From: Acanthosepion esculentum | Taxonomy: Eukaryota > Mollusca > Cephalopoda > Sepiida > Sepiidae | Direction of reading: 5' to 3' | DNA length: 64,000 nucleotides | NCBI GenBank assembly: GCA_964036315.1 | Contig: OZ038478.1 | Span: 145,425,065 to 145,489,064, forward strand | Shown: positions 55,001 through 64,000 of the stretch, one piece after another | How the letters are laid out: each line of letters starts with the position of its first letter | How positions within the stretch are numbered: the stretch's first letter is position 1 | Program-made: the position numbers and the translations under genes | Notes under the pieces: model-generated | The model's database searches: none | Seen by the model: the letters and a program-made list of their open reading frames with translations, nothing else | Told to the model about the DNA's origin: nothing

Positions 55001-56250
55001 TATTTTATCTATTTCCGACGAAGATTTCCTATTTCTTAATACTATGCTTACCTACTGAAAGGTATATTTCGCTATCCCTGTGTGCCTTCGGATTTCGGTG
55101 TTGCATTTTCTATCTTCGTGTTAAAGGACTCCTTAGTATTACGTAAGCAATGTTATAGAAAAACTTCGTCAATATGTTGTGGCTTTCTAGGTGGACTTTC
55201 CAAGCACAATATTCGTTTGATTATTGATTTTAATTGTTTTATATTCCAGTATAATCCGTCTTTACTTGGTTCTTATTTTAAATTATATTAAGCGACTGTC
55301 AGATATGATGAGGTATTCAGAGAAATATATCTAGGGAATTCGTTTAGAAAAAAACATCATACATTTGCGTGCATTATCGTAATTTGATGCTATCTTATAT
55401 TTCTATTTATTCCTATTTATTTCTTTTAATCATTTAATCCCAAGAAAGGCCATAAAACCACTAGGACTCATTGGGTTACTGAGAATGAAAGAAACAAAGA
55501 AAACGTTGAGCAGAGAGAGAAGGGGGATATTAAAATACTTGGATTCACGGAATCCTAAGTTAACGATTAACAAGCATTTTATTATTTGATATTCTTATAT
55601 TGAAGTTTAAGGGTAAAACTGTGTCGATCCGCTCTTTTCATTGTCTCATGTTACTGATTCTAGCCTCGTCAATCCCTTAAGTTCTTTGCTTGTAGTTTCC
55701 CCATTAAATTTTATAATCTTCTCTACTGTGTCACATCTCGTTTCTTCTGACTAATTAGTTTTTTGTCATTCACTACCACTGGCCGAGGTCCGATAAAAAC
55801 CGTCAGTGTTCTGACAGATGTCGCACTGCATCATTCATGTTAGCATTGATTCTCGCTACAGTAAATACCTTGTAGCTCAACTGACCTCATTTGATTTACA
55901 AGTCACATTAAGTCTTATGTTCCATCCGCATGATCTCCACGAAGTTCCACGCAATGACAACACAGTCGTTGTGATGAATATGTATTAATACACGCAGCCA
56001 TTATGAAATATGTAAAAAGGTGGAATTAAAATGAACTTTTAGTTGCCATCATAGTGTTCATTTAAATCTTTATAGACATGTCACTCAGAATAATGTTAGT
56101 AATATCATTTAAGTCATAGAGAAAATATTTTAAACAAAATTTTCTTTGTCAATGCGCCTAATTTAATGGGAAATATTAATCACATAAATGGAACATTTTA
56201 CAGTGAAAATTTCAAATAAAAATTGTGCTAATAACAATATATCAGGTGAC
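55001..56250. other. No gene seen
   Basis: AT-rich non-coding DNA. Confidence 0.5.
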
Positions 56251-56302
56251 GGACATCGATACATTATTATAGCTAGCTAGCTATAATAATGTATCGATGT
56301 CC
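56251..56302. repeat. Perfect 52-bp palindrome with no spacer
   Basis: 56251-56276 begins GGACATCGATACATTATTAT and is the exact reverse complement of 56277-56302. The centre is AGCTAGCTAGCT. It ends at the start of a GATA repeat. Confidence 0.95.
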
Positions 56303-56305
56303 ATC

Positions 56306-56343
<38 letters not shown>

Positions 56344-57460
56344 TTAACAGACTTAGAGCTATAGATAATTATTAAGAGATTTACATGTCGACACATTAGA
56401 TATGAATAAACTTTGTTATTAACAGATAGATATTATAATATAAATAGATATTATCATATAGATAGATATTAACAGACTTACAGATTAGTAGATAGATAGA
56501 TAGATAGATAGATAGATATGAACAGACTTACATGTCAACAGCATTAGATATTAACAAACTTACCTATTAACAGATAGATATTATCTTATAAATAGATATT
56601 ACCATATAAATAGATTTTAACAAACTTAGCTATTAACAGATAGATATTACCATATATTTAGATATTAACATAGATAGATAGATAGATAGATATTAACAGA
56701 TTTATGTAGAGATGTAGATAGATATTAACAGATTTAGGTAGAGATGTATATAGAGATTTAAACAGATCTAGGTAGAGATGTAGATAGATATTAACAGACT
56801 TAGATATCAACAGCACTAGATATTAACAAACTTATTAGCAGATAGATATTAGCATATACATAGATATTAAAAGATAGATACATATTGACAAACTTAGATT
56901 TTAGCAGATAAATAGATAGACAGGTAGATAGATAGATGTTAACACCCATAGATATTAATAGATATAGATGTTAACAGATTTAGATGGAGATATAGATAGA
57001 TATTAACTGACTTAGATAACAACAACATTAGATATTAACAAACTTAGTTATTAGCTGATAGATATTAGCATATAGATAAATATTAGAAGATAGATATTAA
57101 CAGACTTAGATATTAGCGGATAGATATTAACATAGATAGATACATAGATATTAACAGACTTAGAGATATAGATAGATATTTAAAAACTTAAATATCAACA
57201 GCATTAGATATTAAAAAACTTATTAGCAAATAGGTACTAGCATATAGATAGATATTAGCTGATAGGTAGATATTAACAGACTTCGATATTAGCAGATATA
57301 TTAACTATCTTAAACATTAACATACTTTGAGATCGGCTACTAATACATGCATATTTATAGATAGATATTAACAGATATATAAACAGATATAAACAGATAT
57401 ATATTGACAATCAATACTTATTAACAGATTGATGCCTATTAACAGATATGGACAGACTAA
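56303..57460. repeat. GATA / ATATTAACAGACTTAGAT degenerate minisatellite
   Basis: (GATA)n runs alternate with units close to TAGATATTAACAGACTTA, with variants such as ATTAACAAACTTA and GGTAGAGATGTAGATAGA, over about 1.15 kb. Confidence 0.9.
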
Positions 57461-57462
57461 TT

Positions 57463-57505
57463 CATAAATTAAGAGAGAGAGAGAGAGAGAGAGAGCAAGA
57501 GAGAG
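57463..57505. repeat. (GA)n microsatellite
   Basis: AGAGAG run with one CAAGAG interruption. Confidence 0.9.
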
Positions 57506-58482
57506 ATCCATAGTGATAAACATTTATAGATTATTTATTGATTCCTAGAAATTTTTATAGATGTTACTGTAAAGCGACCTCTCAGTATATTGGTTTTGCA
57601 TCCCTCTTTTTAAGAATTAAATCATCAGTGATCTTATATATATATATATATCCGAACGTAATGAGAAGGAAAATAATATATAAATTCTAACGTTCACAGC
57701 ATTAATTCAAACTAGGGCTCAATACCTATAGTATAGCAATAATTATTTATTATAATTTTTCCATATAGACAAAAAATAATTTACTCACTACAACGATGCA
57801 ACTTCGTTTCGGTGCATTTAGTTGCACCTCGACTGGTGAGAACCAAAATGGCTATGAACAATTCTGTTTGTAAGCAGGCCGAACGTAGAATGTCACTACC
57901 TTTTTTTCTATTTGTTTGAAAAAAATAGGTACATTTTAAGAGGGGACGCATAATGATAAAGAAAAAATACGATAGGCAAGAGGGTGATAGAGTGACACAA
58001 TACTGTTTGTTGATATCAGTTTGTTGAAGGATTGTTGAGTTGTTAAATTGATGGCTCGATCCGAAACATGTTTTTAATCGACAACAACGATCAAGGGTTT
58101 AGGCATAGCATTTCCAATCCTCCTAAGAGTGAGGGGCGGGGGTGAAAGGTGAGAATAGGAGAGAGTAAGACGATGAAAAAAGGAGGGATAAGCTCAAAAC
58201 GATGGTCATAGTTGTAAGTGTAAATGTTTTTGGTAACTTGAAAACGAAGCCAGAGCTGAATTGCGTATATTTAAGCTGGAATTATTGCTACTAGTTTTGT
58301 AATCAGTGAATGTATTTTGTAAATTAATAAATTAAGAGGTGGCGATGTTTTTCTTGGTATGTTGCATACATAAGTTATTTGTTTGTTTTTTTTACAATAA
58401 GTTTTAGTTCAGAATTTAAGATATAAACAGAAAGGTATTTAAAAATACGGTATATTAATATAAATTTTATAAGCACATTTGG

Positions 58483-58485
<3 letters not shown>
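57506..58485. other. No gene seen
   Basis: Non-coding with a short (TA)n near 57637. GGTGCATTTAGTTGCACC (57810) is a small inverted repeat. Confidence 0.5.

Positions 58486-58557
<72 letters not shown>
58486..58557. repeat. (TA)n microsatellite beside mariner
   Basis: TA tract of about 70 bp, 8 bp before the mariner end. Confidence 0.95.
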
Positions 58558-58561
<4 letters not shown>

Positions 58562-58565
58562 TATG

Positions 58566-59812
58566 TTGGGTTGACTAAGTTCTCGCTGTTTTTTAATTTA
58601 ATTTTTTAAATAGCTTAATAAAAAGAAAATAACAACTAATTAATCAATAATGTATTTTCCCTCGTTGTTTACAACTTCTTCCCAACGTTCAACAAGATTT
58701 TCAATACCTCTTTGGTCGAAATCACACAGTTTCGACTGGAACGATTAATCCAACCAAACTCTCAATTCTGCATCAGGATTGAACAAAACTCCGCGCAGAG
58801 CATTTGAAAGAGATCGAAAGAGGCGGAAATCCGTTGTTGCCAAATCGGGAGAGTATGGCCGCTGTGGCAACACTTCCCAGCCATGCGTTTGAATGACTTC
58901 CCTGGTCATATTGTCGATATGACGACGCTTCATTCTGCCGATTAGGTCTTTTCTCTTGAATAGCCATGTTGAGTCGTTCCATCTGTTGAACAAGTGTTCC
59001 GCGTTGGCCGTTTGGTTCCTTCAAGCAATTCATAATGTGTAATCCTTTCCCATCCCACCATACGCACAACATCGTTTTATGCGGATGAAAATCTTGTTTC
59101 ACACGCGGTGTCGCTTGTTTACCGAGGCTAAGTCATTCCTTGCGCTGCTTCATATTGATGTACAGACACCATTTTCCGTCGCCAGTAACGACTCGGTAAA
59201 GAAATCGTTGCTTGTGTTCATGAGTTGAGTGGTGACGAGCAAGCAAACCAACGGAGATTTTGGCTCGTTGATTTTTGTCGTTGTCACTTAAAGCAAGCGG
59301 AACCCATTCTCCACACTTCTGAACCTTTCCTATCGAGTGAAGATGCTTCTCTATAGTATTGTGGGTTCATTCCATTTTCCCAGCCAGTTCCCTTGTCGTT
59401 TGACGAGAATTTTTGTGCAAAAGTTGGTTTAATCGCTCTTCATCGAACTCAACTGAACGGCCAGAACAAGGTGCGTCTTTGAGGTCAAAATATCCATTTT
59501 TGAACTTGGCATACCAATCCCGAGCAGTTCTTTCAGCAGCTATGGCATCCTCTCCACAAGTGTGGCGAGCAGATTTTGCGGCATTAGAACCTTGATTAAA
59601 AGCAAAAAGAAGATGTCGAAAATTCCCATATTTCTTAACTTGACATTCCGTTTTAATGATCTGAAAATAAACAGAAATTAATTCAAAATGAAACAAAATA
59701 GATTACAAAATAACCCCAAAATAGAATTCTCGAAAAGATAGTTTCCCACAATTTAAAAATATAATAGATTCCAAAATTTAAAAAAAAAGCGGGAACTTAG
59801 TTGGCAACCCAA
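58566..59812 (-). mobile_element. mariner-family DNA transposon
   Basis: The left end reads TTGGGTTGACTAAGTTCTCG, and the reverse complement of the right end is TTGGGTTGCCAACTAAGTTC, so the terminal inverted repeats differ by a short indel. TA follows the right end, and the left end lies beside a TA tract, as expected for TA-targeted insertion. The 1.25-kb length is typical of a full mariner. The single transposase gene is on the minus strand and is broken. Confidence 0.9.
58650..59696 (-). pseudogene. mariner transposase, broken
   Basis: The N-terminal helix-turn-helix region is FRHLLFAFNQGSNAAKSARH then ERTARDWYAKFKNGYFDLKD, SGRSVEFDEERLNQLL and SRQTTRELAGKM. The catalytic domain keeps Asp in TGDGKW (about 59178), in HIDN (about 58912) and in SPDLATTDFRLF (about 58825). 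Two Trp codons have become TGA (about 59366 and 59130), and frameshifts lie between about 58990 and 58900. Only 27 residues separate the second and third Asp instead of the mariner 34, a seven-codon deletion after HIDN. The enzyme would cut and paste the element by DNA cleavage at the TIRs; this copy cannot. Confidence 0.85.
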
Positions 59813-60140
59813 TATTTCTTAGTACTTTCTAACCATATCGAGCACTATTATGTCTACACCTGTTGGAAAAAATTGGTAATTATTTATTTGCTTACCTGTG
59901 TATGCACGCCAGCAAGAATTATTGCACCATCATCGACGAGGATATCAGCATCATCATTCAAGCCCCAAAATTTATTCTATATCACGATGCTTCTTTGTGG
60001 GCCAAAAAGACATTCTTAACTTCTCTATAGCGATGAAAGCCGTTCGACTCTGCGGAAGTTAGTAAACTAGTCGGCATACAACTACTTGGAGGCTCAGGTA
60101 TACTTTCGATAGCGAGAGCACTGACTGTACAGAGACGACG
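59813..60140. other. No gene seen
   Basis: Non-coding. Confidence 0.5.
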
Positions 60141-60149
60141 GAGTTATAC

Positions 60150-60410
60150 TTCCACCAATCACAGCAAATTGACCGGCTTAGGAAGCAACTAATGAATTTT
60201 TTTAAGGATCAAGTACTTAATGTCACCACTATCACCAACGCCAAGGTGATCAATTTTCTAGACACTACTTTCGATCTATCCAAAAGAATACGCATTTCTT
60301 ATAATAAGCAACTTTATAACTATATACACATTAATAAAGAATCTAACCGTCCACCAGGTATCCACTCTGGTTCTTTGATGAACGTGTTGTAATCTCAAAA
60401 CAAATTATGA
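60150..60410 (+). pseudogene. Reverse-transcriptase-element fragment (FLDTTFDL box)
   Basis: In the frame 60192-60392, FFKDQVLNVTTITNAKVINF then LDTTFDLSKRIRI, LYNYIHINKESNRPPGIHSG resembles the FLD.TF.L....Y.PY.KP......YIN..SNHPP.I block of invertebrate retroelement proteins distantly related to PLE RTs. No catalytic motif is included. Family assignment is tentative. Confidence 0.5.
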
Positions 60411-61112
60411 ATATTAAAACCATTTGATATCATTTTTGCTTATTCAGGCACGTTGCCACTAGTGTGGGGCTGTAGGTGCAGATCAAACTCTGTTTTGTAA
60501 TCTTCTGCGTTTGCTAAATTTTTAGCCTAAAACATAAGGAAGTTGAACATAGGTCAAGCTAGTGTTATCTTGTTCAGCACCGTTAGATTCAAGAAAACCA
60601 AAATATTGACCTGAAAACTTTAGTTATGTTTTTATTTAGCCTCGTCAAATCTTGACTTTCATAAGAATGTCATTTATGGAATATAACACACTGACAAATG
60701 TGAAGCCTACCATCTGTATACAAACTTTTAATCGGATTAATTTTTAAAATCTCTCCAAATGATTTAATCTTAGAAATCTTACAGAAGACAACAATAAAGA
60801 TCCTATAGAATGGCACTACAAAATCCCAAAGTATATACCAAATGAAAAAGGAAACATTTCTTGAACATTTCCAGTAGCAGTAGTAACAGAAATGAGTAGA
60901 ATATGTAACTGAGGCGGGAAATGATGATGCCATGAAACTGTTAACGTTCCACATAACCAAAAGTAAAATGATAGGAAGGGAATATTCATCGATTTCAGAA
61001 AGTGCTCTATTTAGTCGACTTGATATGAACTGTTATAAAGAAATATATTTTTCCTGAAAAACAGTTTTAATAAAATGATATTAGAAATTTCAACCAATAG
61101 TATCACTAACTG
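60411..61112. other. No gene seen
   Basis: AT-rich non-coding. Confidence 0.5.
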
Positions 61113-61150
61113 TTCGGCCAATGAAGGCCGAATGTTTCCAGTATGGAAAC
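61113..61150. repeat. Two adjacent short perfect hairpins
   Basis: TTCGGCC/GGCCGAA (61113-61119 and 61126-61132), then GTTTCCA/TGGAAAC (61134-61140 and 61144-61150). Confidence 0.6.
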
Positions 61151-62485
61151 CACTAATTTTACTATTGTCATTATTTAGAGCGAGTCGGCCAGGGATTGAT
61201 TAAGTATATCTTATTGTAGGACACGACCACAAAAGTAGGCTCCCCAGTGAAAACCGAACTACAGTAACAATTATCTTCGAGACTAATAACTACTCCAAAA
61301 TGAAACACATGTGATGTTATATAACGTAATAAGTTCGTTTTTGGTTTTGCTGCCTCTATGTTTAGCGTGTACGAATGTCTACCTAAAATGATTGGTATTG
61401 CATAGAGTTTTATATTCTTTAAGCTCAGAAAAGAAAATACTTGTACCCATACAAGGGAAACAAGAAGAAATTAAACAAAAGTACATTTTCAGTTTTGTTC
61501 ATATGCGTGTATGTGCGTGTGTATGTGTGTGTGTGAGAAAGGGGGAGAGAGAGACAGATCCCTGGTTTTACCTTATCCAACAATATTTTCCTCTTCATAA
61601 TTTAGATTATATCCTTACATTTTGTGATAAAACAAATATCTCATTCCTTTTCATAAAATGCTTATCTTTCACTCTTTCTTCTAACGTCTCTTATCGAGCT
61701 GTAACCTTTCTAGTAGTACCGATTTATTTCACTGGATGGATGGATAGATTATAAAGATTTACCTCTGTGCAATTAAATTCCACAAAGTCAAAGACAAAGG
61801 CGGACACACATGATGGCAAGCAACTCAACAACAGTATTAAATTCAAAGGTTTAATGTACAAAGGGCTGTATGCACAAATAGGTAAAGACTTGCAAATATA
61901 ATTTATATTTGCGAACTTAAATGCTAGAAGAGTGTCCAAGGAGAAAGTGGGTTCTGGATTCCATTAATGTCAGAAAGGACGACATCAGTAAATGTGAGGT
62001 CACTACTGCTGTAACATTGCAAAAGAGGAAGATTTCACGTTCGAATTTGCCGCGTTTAACATGTACGGTTTTTTGATGACTGAAAACTTAAAACTGTTTT
62101 CCGTTTTTGTCTCAAATATCATCGTAGATTATGTGTTTCTCTGCAGTTTCCCTTCCAACACGAAGGCACGAGGTTTTGTTTTTGTTTGTTTGCCTCTTTT
62201 TTGAGCTGTTTAAATCGTTTTTCATCGTCTCTTCTTGTGTAAGAACACTGAAGTATTTACTGCATTTCAGTGCGAACCATTTTCATTTTTTTCCTTTATA
62301 TCTGATTCTTCTTGGCTTAGATCGGCTCAAATGAATCCACTCAGGCTACATTTCGATTCTTTGTATTTGAAATGCATGTTTCTTTTGCATCAAGAGTCTT
62401 AAATGAAAGTGTCCTGTGAAAAGTCTTTCTTCTCAAAGGCGAATCTTTCCAGACATTTTCTCATTCATATCACTTCAATTCTTTG
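61151..62485. other. No gene seen
   Basis: Contains a GTGTGT/GAGAGA patch at about 61505-61556. No coding motif. Confidence 0.5.
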
Positions 62486-62953
62486 GCGAGATTTTCTCCT
62501 TTCCTTATTTCATACTGCCTTTTTTCTTTCATATATTCTTATTCTGTTATTCTCATTTTTTCTTTTTATTCTTATCCTTCCTATTTTTATTATTCTTTCT
62601 CTATTCTTTTACTTTATTTTCATACGCTTTATTTTTCTTCAATTTCCGATTACATTCTTTCATATTTTTTAAGATTTTGTATTTTCCGTCTTTTTCATTG
62701 TTTTCTTCTTTATTCCTATTTTCTATCAAATTCTTTCTTTTCTTCTTTTTATTCTTTAACCAATCATTTGTTTTTCATTTTCTTTTTCTTAAAATTCTGC
62801 TGATGTTTTTTTTCGTTTTTTTCATTCTTTTTGACGTCTTCAATCCGCGTCTTTGGCGTCTTTTTATAAGTTTTTATTGTTTTCATCTATCCTTTAACTG
62901 GGCATGTGGCATTTGTCTTTCGTACTTCTGGCTTTCTTTCTAATCTACTTTCT
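62486..62953. repeat. Pyrimidine-rich (T/C) low-complexity tract
   Basis: Strong T/C strand bias over about 470 bp. The 175-codon Phe/Ser/Leu frame across it is a composition artefact. Confidence 0.8.
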
Positions 62954-64000
62954 TCTTCTTAACACGCCTCCTCCTCTTCTTAATACGCCTCCTCCTCTTC
63001 TTAATACGCCTCCTCCTCTTCTTAGTACGCCTCCTCCTCTTCTTAATACGCCTCCTCCTCTTCTTACATTTCCCTCCTCCTCTTCTTAATACGCCTCCTC
63101 CTCTTCTTAATACGCCTCCTCCTCTTCTTACATTTCCCTCCTCCTCTTCTTAATACGCCTCCTCCTCTTCTTAATACGCCTCCTCCTCTTCTTACATTTC
63201 CCTCCTCCTCTTCTTAATACGCCTCCTCCTCTTCTTAATACGCCTCCTCCTCTTCTTAATACGCCTCCTCCTCTTCTTAATACGCCTCCTCCTCGTCTTA
63301 ATACGCCTCCTCCTCTTCTTACATTTCCTTCCTCCTCTTCTTAATACGCCTCCTCCTCTTCTTAATACGCCTCCTCCTCTTCTTAATACGCCTCCTCCTA
63401 TTCTTAATACGCCTCCTCCTCTTCTTACATTTCCCTCCTCCTCTTCTTAATACACCTCCTCCTCTTCTTAATACGCCTCCTCCTCTTCTTAATACGCCTC
63501 CTCCTCTTCTTAATACGCCTCCTCCTCTTCTTAATACGCCTCCTCCTATTCTTAATAAACCTCCTCCTCTTCTTAATACGCCTCCTCCTCTTCTTAATAC
63601 GCCTCCTCCTCTTCTTAATACGCCTCCTCCTATTCTTAATACGTCTCCTTCTCTTCTTAATACGCCTCCTCCTATTCTTAATACGCCTCCTCCTCTTCTT
63701 AATACGCCTCCTCCTATTCTTAATACGCCTCCTCCTATTCTTAATAAGCCTCCTCCTATTCTTAATAAACCTCCTCCTCTTCTTAATACGCCTCCTCCTC
63801 TTCTTAATACGCCTCCTCCTATTCTTAATACGCCTCCTCCTCTTCTTAATACGCCTCCTCCTATTCTTAATACGCCTCCTCCTCTTCTTAATACGCCTCC
63901 TCCTCTTCTTAATACGCCTCCTCCTCTTCTTAATAAACCTCCTCCTCTTCTTAATACGCCTCCTCCTCTTCTTAATACGCCTCCTCCTCTTCTTAATACG
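62954..64000. repeat. 21-bp minisatellite, continues past the window
   Basis: The unit is CCTCCTCCTCTTCTTAATACG (21 bp), about 50 copies. A 22-bp variant carries TTACATTTCCC in place of TTAATACGC at 63064, 63128, 63192, 63319 and 63425; the first three are exactly 64 bp apart, a higher-order period of 21+21+22. Later units favour a CCTATTC variant. In one frame the units read as Asn-Thr-Pro-Pro-Pro-Leu-Leu. The strand is fully pyrimidine-biased except TAATA(C/A)G. Confidence 0.97.

Noticed and set aside
59801..60019. 72-codon plus-strand frame at the mariner right end
   Set aside because: It starts inside the mariner TIR and has no motif; treated as chance.
62416..62943. 175-codon Phe/Ser/Leu-rich frame resembling a membrane protein
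   Set aside because: The whole stretch is T/C-biased, all three frames look hydrophobic, and no topology or conserved motif stands out.
62954..64000. CRISPR-like repeat array
   Set aside because: Units are contiguous without unique spacers and the setting is eukaryotic; it is a minisatellite.

Overview
This is eukaryotic, AT-rich, repeat-saturated DNA, best read as a cephalopod mollusc (octopus-like) genome. That inference rests on very many long (TA)n tracts, SINEs whose conserved core recalls the Ceph-SINE/OK families, Penelope-like, RTE-like, CR1/Jockey-like, BEL/Pao and Gypsy retroelements, and Tc1/mariner DNA transposons. It also rests on the one host coding exon, a two-pore-domain potassium channel (K2P) first coding exon at 32474-32805. 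I could not run a search, so the taxon is an inference.

Layout. 1-0.93 kb: decayed LINE ORF2. 1.04-5.25 kb: BEL/Pao element that has lost its RT/RNase H core. 5.9-6.4 kb: antisense LINE RT. 8.6-9.0 kb: SINE with a 5S rRNA-like head and a tRNA-like part. 9.6-10.06 kb: LINE tail and half of a putative MITE. 11.6-13.3 kb: three Penelope-like (PLE) pieces, two of them meeting in opposite orientation. 14.05-14.31 kb: foldback MITE between two (TA)n tracts. 17.97-20.74 kb and 22.04-24.84 kb: two Gypsy elements in opposite orientation, each with two LTRs and a 5-bp target duplication, both lacking most of pol. 25-31.6 kb: SINEs, microsatellites, a half-MITE and an antisense PLE. 32.2-32.8 kb: K2P exon; the following DNA is presumably its first intron. 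34.4-39.45 kb: SINE pieces, a LINE/Gypsy/LINE mosaic and a nearly full-length LINE ORF2 remnant. 39.5-42.8 kb: two copies of one Tc1/mariner-like family. 45.9-55 kb: CR1/Jockey and RTE-like LINE pieces, a candidate LTR and a Gypsy gag scrap. 56.25-57.46 kb: perfect 52-bp palindrome beside a GATA/ATTAACAGA minisatellite. 58.57-59.81 kb: mariner with all three catalytic Asp but shortened spacing. 62.5-64 kb: pyrimidine-rich DNA and a 21-bp minisatellite that runs off the window.

No prokaryotic-type operon, CRISPR array, intact tRNA/rRNA gene or intact transposable-element ORF was found. Apart from the K2P exon, nearly everything recognisable is a mobile-element remnant or simple repeat. The observations I rate most unusual are the repeated LTR-end/primer-binding-site units in the Gypsy leaders, the two RT-less but TSD-bounded Gypsy copies sharing a Gly-to-Cys change in the protease site, the 5S-tRNA composite SINE, the foldback element set inside TA tracts and the perfect palindrome at the edge of a GATA array.
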